A stretch of 16,108 nt of DNA from Chrysochromulina tobinii (taxonomy: Eukaryota; Haptophyta; Prymnesiales; Chrysochromulinaceae): positions 1 to 16,108 of the forward strand of contig JWZX01001904.1 of the NCBI GenBank assembly GCA_001275005.1. The letters run 5' to 3'. A model generated the notes under the pieces. The model made no database searches. It saw only the letters and a program-made list of their open reading frames with translations, and was not told the origin of the DNA. Made by a program: the position numbers and the translations under genes. Shown piece after piece: positions 1 to 7,476 of the stretch (position 1 is its first letter; each line of letters opens with the position of its first letter).

Positions 1-341
1 TACACCCAGATGAGGCGGTGGATGCGGCGGCCTGCAGGCACGTCCGCGCGGCGAACGAACGTCCACGACTTGTTGGTCTCGTGGTTGGGTTCGATGGGCT
101 GCCCGGCGGGTGCTCGCGTACTGACGATGCCACCGAGGGGGCAGGGGACGGTAGCAAGGCGTCATATGACGTGGTCGGCGTGTCCGGCTGCCACGGGGCT
201 CGAATGGCGCGTGCGGCGTGCGGGAGCGAGTTGGGACCTAGTGGAGGCGCGGGCGCCGCCGTGGGCGCGCTGACCGATGTCCCGCCAGTGCGGGCGATGG
301 TGAGGGCACGCGCGAGGATGGAACAGAGCTCGGTAGGGTAG
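1..341 (+). other. Degenerate sequence upstream of copia pol, no clear gene
   Basis: The frame that continues into the RT fragment is open from the window edge to TAG at 339-341. Its translation is rich in Ala, Gly and Arg and shows no integrase or RT block I can name. It may be the decayed linker between integrase and RT, or unrelated flanking DNA. Overlapping open frames here are expected from the GC content. Confidence 0.4.
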
Positions 342-1613
342 GCGGCTGCGGCTGTTGATACGAAGTCTCCTCGAGGGCCAGGGCCGTCGTTCTGCTGCGA
401 GTGCTTGCCGAGCTCGTGGTTGCACTGGATCTACGGCATTCAACAGGCCGGCCGCCGGCTCCAGCGCAAGCTCTTCGAGTGGCTACGCGCACAAGGCTTC
501 AAGGCGCTAGACGACTCCGACCCGTGCGTGTTCAAACTCGTCAGCGCCGACGGCGAGATCCTCACCATCGGCGTGTACGTCGACAACCTCCAGGTCGTGC
601 ATTCCGTCCCTCTAGACGCCGATGGTCGGGGCCCCGCTGGATGCGCATACAACACGTTCTTGGATGCGCTCCAACGCGACTGGGCTGTCACAGACGAGGG
701 ACCCATGGAGGACCTTCTCGGCATCGAGGTCGAGCACTACGATGACGGCTCCATCAAGCTTCATCAAACGAAGTACATCAACAAGCTTGTGGAGCGCTTC
801 TTGCCCAATGGGCCTTCACCGCGCGTTCAGAAGAACACCATGCCCTACTCGCCTCTTTTCGAGACGCGCATGAAGGACGCGCTCGCGCTCGATGCAGGCG
901 CCCACCCCGATATCCTCACCACGTTCCAGCAACGTGTCGGCTGCCTCATGTACGCGACCACGTCCACTCGACCCGACATCGCGTACCCGGTGCACCAACT
1001 CTGCAAGTGCTTGCAGCGGCCTACGCCCGAGCTCCTCCTCGAGACGGAGCACCTGCTCTCATATCTCGCTCGACATGCCTCCGTTGGCTTGACCTACACC
1101 CGCGCGCGTGGCTCGTTACACGCCTTCGCAGACGCGTCTTGGGAGACTCGCTACTCGACCTCTGGTTGGGTGGTGCTATGGCAATCAGCTGCCCTTTCGT
1201 GGGGCTCGCGTGGCCAAAACTGCGTCGCGCTCTCCACGTGCGAGGCCGAGATCATCGCGCTCTCGGAAGCCACCAAGGACGTCATCTACCACCGCAAGCT
1301 TCTCGCCGGTATTGACGCGCCCATCGACGGCCCGACGAGCCTCAGCACCGACAGCAAGAGCGCGCGCGACGTCTCGTACAACCCCGAGCACCACGACCGC
1401 ATGAAGCACGTTGCCCGTCGTCACTTCTACGTGCGCGACATGGTCGAGTCCTTCGAGATCGAAGTCCCATTCGTACCGACGGACATGAACCCGGCCGACT
1501 TCTTCACCAAGCCCATACGAAGCGCGGCCAAGTTCTTCTCCTTCCGTCGACAAGTCATGAACGAACCTCTCACGGTCTCGCCTCCACCTTCGACCGAGGG
1601 GGGGCGTCAGTAA
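342..1613 (+). pseudogene. Ty1/copia retrotransposon pol, 3' part (RT end + RNase H), 5'-truncated
   Basis: This frame encodes the C-terminal part of a copia Pol polyprotein. It reads from after an in-frame TAG (339-341) to TAA at 1611-1613; no ATG precedes the homology, so it is a fragment rather than a gene with its own start. Recognisable blocks are YGIQQAGRRLQRKL (about 432-473, the RT block usually YGLKQAPRxW), GVYVDN (570-587, RT catalytic box), LLGIEVEH, QTKYINKLVERF, CLMYATTSTRPDIAYPVHQL, then RNase H: FADASWE (from 1125), STCEAEIIALSEA (from 1236), STDSKSA (from 1344), H-D-R-M-K-H and DMNPADFFTKP near the end. The last copia RT/RNase H segment is therefore complete, but the first RT aspartate block (AFLNG-type) is missing: only VDTKS at about 354-368 faintly recalls it. 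The catalytic box has Asn in place of the second Asp (585-587). The element is likely dead; the family assignment is secure. Confidence 0.92.
1596..1604 (+). other. Polypurine tract of copia element
   Basis: The purine run GAGGGGGGG lies inside the last codons of pol, just upstream of the proposed LTR. LTR retrotransposons use such a tract to prime plus-strand DNA synthesis, and its position immediately before the 3' LTR is the expected one. Confidence 0.5.
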
Positions 1614-1617
1614 GCGG

Positions 1618-1793
1618 TGTGTATCGCGTCATGCATGCGGACCCCGAAACGACTTATCGTTTCGTCAGAGTGTCCGGTACGTTTTGGGGTACGATAGTTT
1701 AGGTTGAACCCGATCCGTCGGCTCTTCTTCCCCGTGCACGCGCAACGCTCACGGTCAGGCCCCGCGCCTCTACGAGTCCGCCTCGTACATTCA
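1618..1793 (+). repeat. Putative copia LTR (about 176 bp)
   Basis: The segment between the end of pol and the gag-like start is bounded by TG (1618) and CA (1793). A purine tract sits before it and a primer-binding-like site two bases after it. It contains a perfect 8-bp hairpin (1645-1652 with 1657-1664) and an alternative 10-bp pairing (1642-1651 with 1680-1689, one G-T pair). No second copy lies in the window to align, so the ends are inferred from context and could be off by several bases. Confidence 0.42.
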
Positions 1794-1795
1794 CG

Positions 1796-1808
1796 TGGTA
1801 GCAGGTGG
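1796..1808 (+). other. Putative primer-binding site (initiator tRNA-Met type)
   Basis: TGGTAGCAGGTGG follows the LTR-like segment. Eukaryotic initiator tRNA-Met 3' ends of the form ...CCTCTGCTACCA would give TGGTAGCAGAGG, so the first nine bases match and the next few nearly do. Copia elements commonly prime from initiator tRNA-Met. The position between LTR and gag start supports the call. Confidence 0.42.
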
Positions 1809-1834
1809 TCAGTCATCGACCCACCGCCTCTAAA

Positions 1835-2104
1835 ATGTCCAGCGAAACATCCAACAACGACGACAAGTCCTACAACAAGCTCACGCCCGTGACCGAGACG
1901 ATGCACGCCATCACTTGGGACGGCAACAATGCCACGATCATGGGCACCTTGCTCAAGATCCAGGAGTGGGTCACTCGCACAGGCCAATTCCGCATGTTCA
2001 TCGAACAGGGCGCGGTACGCGTCGGGCGCTACACCATGATCGTCGACCACACGGACGCCATCGAATTCCTTCAAAAGGCACTCAGTTTGAAATCAGGGCG
2101 ATGA
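1835..2104 (+). pseudogene. Copia-type gag, N-terminal fragment
   Basis: The ATG at 1835 has an AAAATG context and opens an 89-codon frame ending at TGA 2102-2104. An in-frame GTG at 1805 exists but is not a credible eukaryotic start. The protein begins with a polar segment (MSSETSNNDDKSYNKLTP) and then has HAITWDGNNATIMGTLLKIQ, which fits the N-terminal fold of copia Gag proteins (W-D-G/N...L..W). A normal Gag is several times longer and usually has a CCHC zinc knuckle; here the frame stops soon after DHTDAIEF, and the following DNA is AT-richer with no continuation in any frame. It was therefore cut by a deletion or another insertion. Assignment rests mainly on position after LTR and PBS, with moderate sequence support. 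Confidence 0.58.
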
Positions 2105-2943
2105 GGAATGGCAATGGGTGCAAATCCAGATATTAATGAATTAATCCCTCCCCACATGATGGGCCTAAAATTGCCCAGAACCCGGACCCAGTACCTCTGA
2201 GTACAGTGTGATGCGTGCGTATAAGGTATATCAGTTTACCGTGCGCGCGGTTTTCGGTGTTTACAATTGTAGGACTGAGAGACCCACTTCGGTCCGCCTT
2301 TTGACTTTTCCCAGTTCGTTTTCGTGCTCGCGCACACTTCGTGTCAGCGCCCGAACAGGCTCACCCCGGGTCCCCGCCAATAATGTGACATTTCAACACG
2401 TCAGGTCGTGTAATTACCCTATGGTGTTTCAACATAGTGGGGCGCGGCCCCGGCGCTGCGGGTCCGCGGACCGCATTAAACCTCATTAGGGCGTTTAATC
2501 GTTTTGCGGAAATGAGCCCTACATGAACCATAGACTGCCCCATGGGCGGGGGAGGGTGTAGGGAGGGTGCCCCCGTACAGGGTGCCGGGGCGGAGGAGGG
2601 TGGGGAAAGTACGCGCATGGTTCCAAAATACAACTATAGGCCGCGCTACCTTTACCACCTTAATTTCCCACCCGGGTTAGCGTCTCGACTGGCGTGGGGG
2701 TAGTACGGCAGGGGGGGGTCGGAAAGGTTCAGGCGAGATCTGTGCAGCCCTGCTAGAGCACCGCCGCCCCGTCGATGTTCCTCCGCCGTCGAAGCCACTG
2801 TCTAGTGCCGCTGTGAATCATAGCTTCCTCTGCAGCCGCCTTCGCCGCCGCCACAAGCTCCATCGCACCGTCCGCCGCCCATGCCGCCGCCGCTCTAACC
2901 TCTCAAGGATCCACGGCCACTGAGACCAACGGCACCATGGGAA
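2105..2943. other. Intergenic region without a convincing gene
   Basis: The left part is AT-richer than its surroundings. From about 2393 there are several short inverted repeats: ACACG/CGTGT around 2397-2412, CTATG/CATAG around 2419-2436, and ATTAAAC/GTTTAAT around 2474-2500. The motif TTTCAACA occurs twice. Such structure suits a decayed non-autonomous element, but I cannot define its ends. The right part (2700-2943) is rich in GCC and GCT triplets and, on the minus strand, holds an alanine-rich open frame described in the findings. Confidence 0.4.
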
Positions 2944-5910
2944 TCACACCTCTTGAGTGTAACTCATGTTCCCCTTCACACCATATAGATGAAGCATTGT
3001 AGAAACCCATTCATCAGGAATTTTGAATGCGTTCCTCGCGGCCCACGGGTCCCTACCTGGCTTACCTGCGAGCATGGCCCGCGTCAGCGTATCCACTGAT
3101 CGTACAAGCACCGTGTGGTTGAGTTCGAGTTGGGGTACTGCTGAGAAAGGAATTCCCGGGTGATGAAGGTAAGCATCAAATTTGCGACACAGCTCACGTA
3201 ACGGCACAAAGAATGTTTGCATCGACGTCACTGTGTCTACTCCAGGAATCAAAGATCTCCCTCGTCCGTATATAGCCCGCTGGAGGATGAGAGAATCAAT
3301 TCGCGCTAATTTCAAACCACGAGGCCACTCGAGCTCGACGAGAAGGTGGTGAAGAAATCCCAAATTGAACACTTGAACAGAGTCCAGCATGGTCAGGTTG
3401 GTACGAACAAGGCATTCGATGCGTTCAGGTGGTGACACTTTACCGCTCAGACGCAGTGCCTCTGGCCAATGGGACATGTAGAGGGACTTGTAACGTGACG
3501 GCTCCGAGTGTAACAGCGTTAGTCCACGACAGAGCACGGAAGTATCGACGTCGACGAACACGTGATCATCATTCTGGAGAAAGAAGACAAGCCGTCCAGA
3601 GTGGTTACCTGAACCGATTGACGACATAAACTGCCTCCATGAAGGTTGTGTCAGTATGCGTGTAAATTGTAGGTGTTGAAGACGGCCGCCTAGAGTTGAG
3701 GTCAGCTCCTTCTCAAAGTTTTCCCTCTCACCCTTGAACTCTGTATCGAGCTCGATGAACAAATAGAAATGCATGATGGGGAGAGCATAATATGAACGCA
3801 TCGCATAGCGAAATACCTGCATCCTGCTGTACCGATTGGGTCGACTCCGTTGGCTTGTTATGAATGAGCTGATAATCATGTCCATGCTCACAGGACAGTG
3901 AGTGAAAATGGCAGCGGCGGCGTGTACAGAGACTTGTTCTGGGGGGTTTATTGCAAGATGGTTGTTGGCGTTGGCAGCAGCGAGGGGTCCAGTGCCTTTC
4001 CATGCGACAGCATCCCTCGCACCAGTTGATAAGCTGCTGGTGTTCCAATGGTGAGTGATGTAATGTGTAGGATCATGATGTTGCGTCTGGTTGTGTTCAG
4101 GCTGCACGATCTGCGCCTTTGCACGATTCGCGTCGACTGGCGGCGAACATGGCGACGCCAGAGGTGACGATGGGGTAGGCGACTTGGACGAGGGCGGCAA
4201 AGGGGGTTGCGGGAACGGAGGGGCTGTAACGAGGCTGCTGCCTGCAGAGGTGCTGGATGAGCTGGTCAGGCCGGGGACGACACTGGCCTGGGCCTGCTGT
4301 GCTTGACGGTGTCTGGGCGTGGGCTGCAATGCGTGCATCCTAGTAAGTGGGTGGCTGCTCGTCGCTTCACCAGCCAAGAACGTTGAGCCTGAGGGGTCAG
4401 CCCGGAGAGGCAAACACGTGTCGCACGCCACCGGGCAATTGGTCCGCGCAACGGAATAGGAAGCGCAAGCAGAGGGCTGTGCAGAGAAGTAGGAGCACGG
4501 CAGGGGTGCGCCACTCGAGTCCGAGGCCCCGCTGTTCACATCATCCGCGCAGAATTCAGGGGGCGGGGGCGGTCGCAGCGGCGGCGTCTCCACGTCCGAT
4601 TCTGCCCAATTCGCACCAGTCCCATCGCCATCTGGTGGTGTCCTAGTCCTCATCGTCGCCACGGCGCTCACCTGCGGGACCAAGAGCGCGAGCAATGCCA
4701 ATTTGGACCACTTGTGACGGTAGGAGCGATTGTGCCTTGCCCAAATCGCGAAGCGCCACTTGTTACTGTAGGAGCGGTTCTTCCTCGTCCACATTGCGAA
4801 GCACTTGTTTGTTCGGGACCGTTCCTTCTCCGAGCAAACTGTAAAGACGAGTAACCCGAGCCTGAACAGCACGAGTGCGCAGTCCAAGCACTCCAGCCAC
4901 CGCAAAGGCACCCCGCCCTTTTCGCCGCTTACGGGGTCCTCCTTCGAGCTCATCTGGTTGTACGGGAAAGAGTACTGGATGTCGGCGTCCCCGATCGTGC
5001 CCGCATCGAAGAGCTCCTCGAGTGACAGAGGAGGCGGTGAGGGGGGAGGCGGTGACGGAGGAGGCGGCGAGGGGGGCGGCGGAATCGGAGGCGGTGAAGG
5101 CCGAGGTGGTGAAGGTGATGAAGGTGGTGGAAGCGACGGTGGTGGAGATGGGGGCGTTGGGGAGGGGGGGGGCGGCGAGGGAGGGGGTGAGGGTGGTGGA
5201 GACGAAGGCGGTGGCGACGGCGTTGGCGACGGCAGAGGCGACGGTGGCGGAGGCGAGGGCGGCGGGGATGATTGCGGGGGGGATGGAGGCGGCGAGGGAG
5301 GGGGTGACGGCGGCGGAGGCGACGGTGGTGGTGGTGACGGCGGGGAGGCACACGTTGCGAACTCTGAGCTAGGGCCGCCGCCATCGTCGCTGCACGAGCT
5401 GCCACCGGCGATGAGGAAGTTGTTCATGCAGACCATGGCAGGGGAACGTGGCGGCGGCGGCGGCGACGCGGTGCGCACCCCGCAGTCGAAGCAGTCGGTG
5501 CCGTACGCGCACATCGGGGACTCCGAGCCGGAACTGCCATCGTCTCTTTTGTTGCAATCGTTGTCGGAGGAGAACACGCTCGTGTCCAAACAGAAGTAGG
5601 ACGCCGGCGGGGGCGAAATTGCATCGAGGAAGGGCTGACGGCTTCCCCGCAGGGGCACCTGATCGCCGTCAAAGCGTGTCGAGGCCGCGCTCTCGGCGCA
5701 CGTGCCCAGGGAGACGGCGACGAGCGGAAAGAAAAGCGGGAAGCCCCCGATCGCTGCTGGCATCGCAGCAGCCCGAATGGTCGAAGAGGGACGTGACCAC
5801 ATACTGTACCGGGCGAGTTCCAATTCGAAGAAGTCTGAGAAGTCGCGAGAAGGCCCCAAACACACAATTAGGATCAACCTCCCGGAAGAGGAAGTGCGAC
5901 CGCAAGACAT
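2944..5910 (-). CDS. Mosaic secretory protein: LNR-like, Ser-Pro-rich, ShK-like and glycosyltransferase-like domains
   Basis: A single 988-codon frame starts at ATG 5910-5908 and ends at TGA 2946-2944. Met50 (5763) directly precedes a good signal peptide (FPLFFPLVAVSLGTCA), so that or Met37 may be the true start. Domains in order: LNR-like Cys motif at residues 107-143, a second partial one at 161-187, a Ser-Pro tract at 189-295, a hydrophobic segment at 343-359, a basic loop at 361-402 with two 16-residue repeats, a second hydrophobic segment at 403-418, a ShK-like module (Cys 454, 472, 482, 492, 496, 499), a Ser/Pro linker, and a C-terminal domain at about 672-930. The last has an N-D-D-H-V-F-V-D motif (780-787) after a predicted beta strand (RLVFFLQ), like the metal-binding DxD site of GT-A glycosyltransferases; no family can be named. 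Likely Golgi or cell surface. The frame could also be two fused genes, with a second start at Met373 (4794). The reading frame is firm; the enzyme call is tentative. Confidence 0.72.
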   Translation of the reverse strand: MSCGRTSSSGRLILIVCLGPSRDFSDFFELELARYSMWSRPSSTIRAAAMPAAIGGFPLFFPLVAVSLGTCAESAASTRFDGDQVPLRGSRQPFLDAISPPPASYFCLDTSVFSSDNDCNKRDDGSSGSESPMCAYGTDCFDCGVRTASPPPPPRSPAMVCMNNFLIAGGSSCSDDGGGPSSEFATCASPPSPPPPSPPPPSPPPSPPPSPPQSSPPPSPPPPSPLPSPTPSPPPSSPPPSPPPSPPPPSPTPPSPPPSLPPPSSPSPPRPSPPPIPPPPSPPPPSPPPPSPPPLSLEELFDAGTIGDADIQYSFPYNQMSSKEDPVSGEKGGVPLRWLECLDCALVLFRLGLLVFTVCSEKERSRTNKCFAMWTRKNRSYSNKWRFAIWARHNRSYRHKWSKLALLALLVPQVSAVATMRTRTPPDGDGTGANWAESDVETPPLRPPPPPEFCADDVNSGASDSSGAPLPCSYFSAQPSACASYSVARTNCPVACDTCLPLRADPSGSTFLAGEATSSHPLTRMHALQPTPRHRQAQQAQASVVPGLTSSSSTSAGSSLVTAPPFPQPPLPPSSKSPTPSSPLASPCSPPVDANRAKAQIVQPEHNQTQHHDPTHYITHHWNTSSLSTGARDAVAWKGTGPLAAANANNHLAINPPEQVSVHAAAAIFTHCPVSMDMIISSFITSQRSRPNRYSRMQVFRYAMRSYYALPIMHFYLFIELDTEFKGERENFEKELTSTLGGRLQHLQFTRILTQPSWRQFMSSIGSGNHSGRLVFFLQNDDHVFVDVDTSVLCRGLTLLHSEPSRYKSLYMSHWPEALRLSGKVSPPERIECLVRTNLTMLDSVQVFNLGFLHHLLVELEWPRGLKLARIDSLILQRAIYGRGRSLIPGVDTVTSMQTFFVPLRELCRKFDAYLHHPGIPFSAVPQLELNHTVLVRSVDTLTRAMLAGKPGRDPWAARNAFKIPDEWVSTMLHLYGVKGNMSYTQEV
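4708..4803 (-). repeat. 48-bp tandem repeat (two copies) in the membrane-loop coding region
   Basis: Units 4708-4755 and 4756-4803 share most bases (CCACTTGT..., TAGGAGCG..., GCGAAGC) and a further partial copy begins at 4802. They encode the repeated basic motif F-A-x-W-x-R-x-N-R-S-Y between the two hydrophobic segments of the large mosaic protein. Confidence 0.75.
5026..5346 (-). repeat. Ser-Pro-rich (SPPP/SPPPP) coding minisatellite
   Basis: About 107 codons of Ser followed by 2-4 Pro, with occasional Thr, Leu, Ile, Arg and Gln. It resembles the hydroxyproline-rich rods of algal pherophorins and extensins, where Pro is hydroxylated and O-glycosylated. The plus strand is correspondingly made of GGNGGNGG runs, so a long shadow frame of Gly, Asp and Glu exists there. 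Confidence 0.85.
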
Positions 5911-6687
5911 TCATCGTATAAAAAGACGCGGGGGGACGGAGCCGGGACACTCCCAGGACACATTCATCGGTTCAAGAGACCTAGAAAGAATTGAGCTTTT
6001 TTCCACTCGGGGGCTGTCATCCATGTAAGGGGGCAGAAGCGGGAGCGCGCGCGCGCGGCGCCCAAGAGCACGCCCAATCAGGGTCTTGCCGCAATGCGAA
6101 TCCCTTGTCGTGCGCCTTCGCACGCTTGTTCGCGTCCGCGTTGCGAGCACCAGGAGTACGAGTCCGCCGCGCGCAGCCGGCCGCTGAGCATGCGCACGAC
6201 CTATGTTTCTCGGCGAGCGAGTTTGGCAGTTTCCCGCCTCGTGGCCTGACACGGACGAGGACTTCACGAGGGTGGATGAGTCGCCACGGCACACGCCTCG
6301 TCAACGGCCTGAAGGCAACTCCTCGCCGCGGCGCGCCGCTTCCACGCGCCACAATTTATGGCGATGTGGCTTCCGTGGGTTCCGTGGGGACCGCTCGCTC
6401 TCGCACGGACGCACGTCCCTCCGCCCTCGCTCTCGGCGGGTGCCTGTCTCCGCACTCCGGGGAATCCGTGTGCGCGAATCCGATACAGTACGTACGCATT
6501 TGCTACATAAACATAGTGTTGGGTGGTATCGGCAGCGCGCTCCGGCATAACGTTAACGACGGAAACCGAGGGGCCCTGTGACAGTCACACTGACAGGTCG
6601 CGCCCCGGGGCGGCTGCTGCGGCTGCCGTCGGGGTGTGAACGTGAACGTCCACGGCGCGGCGCACCATACGCCTGCCCCCGATGTGC
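5911..6687. other. Intergenic region, no supported gene
   Basis: This separates the start of the large minus-strand gene from the 3' end of the SAM-domain gene. It contains TATAAAAA at 5917-5924 in plus orientation, a run of GC alternation near 6042-6060, a palindromic TAACGTTA near 6548, and the inverted repeat TGTGAC-A-GTCACA at 6577-6589. Open frames on both strands are Arg/Ala/Ser-rich and start at non-ATG codons or lack recognisable motifs, so I do not call them. Confidence 0.45.
5917..5924 (+). promoter_or_regulatory. TATA-like box
   Basis: TATAAAAA is a consensus TATA box on the plus strand, but the neighbouring confident gene runs on the minus strand with its first ATG only seven bases away. 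It would drive transcription into a region where I see no gene, so it may be coincidental. Confidence 0.25.
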
Positions 6688-7476
6688 CTAGGCAGCGTCG
6701 CCACTCGGGGGTGCTTTGGCCATCTGCCTCTTCTCGGCCATCTGCCTCGGCTTCTTTTTGCCGCCGTGCTTGCCGCCGTGCTTGCCACCACCGACGCCGC
6801 CGTGCTTGCCTTCGGAGTGTACTCCCAAATTAGGGAGGCCCGAGGGCGGGCTGAGCTCCGTCGTGGGCGGGGGCGGTACGGGCGCGCTGCTCTGGCCGCC
6901 CCGAAAGAGGCCGAGCATCACGAGGAGCAGCACGAGCGCGCACCCGTAGATGCGTAAGCGACGGCCGGGCGGGGGTGCCTTCTTGTCGAGGAGGCCTCCA
7001 TTCTCCTCGGAGTCGAGGGACGCGAGCCGGCGGTTCGCGGGCGTCATGCTGATGCCGGTGGTGGAGGCCGTCTCGAGGTTCGAGAGGATGAGCCGCGCGT
7101 GCACCGGCTTCAGCCCGGCGGTCAACAGGTCCTGCATCGTCGCCTCGCCAAGCAGCTCGAGCGTCGTCAGACCGGCTGCGTCGAGCTGCGCGCTGCAGTG
7201 CTCGAGGCCCACACTGCGCAGAAACGAGGCGACCTTGTCGCCGCCGTCGATCGCCGATGCGCCGGATGAGAGGCTGCCGTACTCCTGCTTGCTCCCAAGA
7301 TTGCTGATGATCAGCTTCGCATGCACCGGACGCACGCCGGAGTCGACGAGCTCCTCGTACTGCGCGTTCCGCAGCGCCTCCATGGACGTGTAGAAGCCAT
7401 TGTGCACCACCGCCTGGATGCAAGATTCGAGCCCAATCTCCGACAGGAAGGCCTCGACCTCGGCCGTGCCCGACAT
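6688..7476 (-). CDS. Tandem SAM-domain protein with a single membrane anchor and basic tail
   Basis: I start at ATG 7476-7474, because the in-frame codon five residues earlier is GTG; the product is 262 aa and ends at TAG 6690-6688. Two sterile alpha motif domains lie at about residues 7-62 (VEAFLSEIGLESC... to HAKLIISNL) and 82-135 (VASFLRSVGLEHC... to HARLILSNL). Both have the F-L-x-x-x-G-L-E start and the G-(V/L)-(R/K)-P-V-H-A-(K/R)-L-I ending of SAM helices 1 and 5. A Ser/Thr linker follows, then R-R-L-R-I-Y and a transmembrane segment at about 176-193 (CALVLLLVMLGLF), a Pro-rich stretch, and a tail of G-K-H-G-G repeats ending in KKKPRQMAEKRQMAK. SAM domains typically mediate protein-protein oligomerisation. 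With no signal peptide, the SAM domains are probably cytosolic and the protein tail-side anchored. It is divergent from the GFA gene, with 368 bp between starts. Function otherwise unknown. Confidence 0.85.
   Translation of the reverse strand: MSGTAEVEAFLSEIGLESCIQAVVHNGFYTSMEALRNAQYEELVDSGVRPVHAKLIISNLGSKQEYGSLSSGASAIDGGDKVASFLRSVGLEHCSAQLDAAGLTTLELLGEATMQDLLTAGLKPVHARLILSNLETASTTGISMTPANRRLASLDSEENGGLLDKKAPPPGRRLRIYGCALVLLLVMLGLFRGGQSSAPVPPPPTTELSPPSGLPNLGVHSEGKHGGVGGGKHGGKHGGKKKPRQMAEKRQMAKAPPSGDAA
6721..6823 (-). repeat. Short coding repeats in the SAM protein tail
   Basis: The plus strand shows GCCGCCGTGCTTGCC-type units three times (encoding GGKHGG) and GGCCATCTGCCTC twice (encoding QMAEKR and QMAKA). 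These small duplications make up the basic Gly/Lys/His tail. Confidence 0.65.

Noticed and set aside
454-499. ShK-like module in the mosaic protein read as a toxin (residue numbers)
   Set aside because: The six-Cys spacing fits the ShK fold, but this fold is widespread as an accessory module in secreted enzymes; inside a 988-residue mosaic protein it gives no evidence of toxicity.
2208-2633. Open frames on both strands in the repeat-bearing spacer
   Set aside because: About 90 codons each, no motifs, and they overlap short inverted repeats; nothing supports coding.
4805-5599. Plus-strand frame of Gly/Asp/Glu repeats (264 codons)
   Set aside because: It is the exact complement of the Ser-Pro coding repeat, which lies in a longer frame with signal peptide and Cys motifs; the G-rich frame is a by-product of the triplet pattern.
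5991-6581. 196-codon plus-strand frame downstream of the TATA-like box
   Set aside because: It begins at TTG, overlaps equally long frames on both strands, and its composition is what GC-rich non-coding DNA gives.
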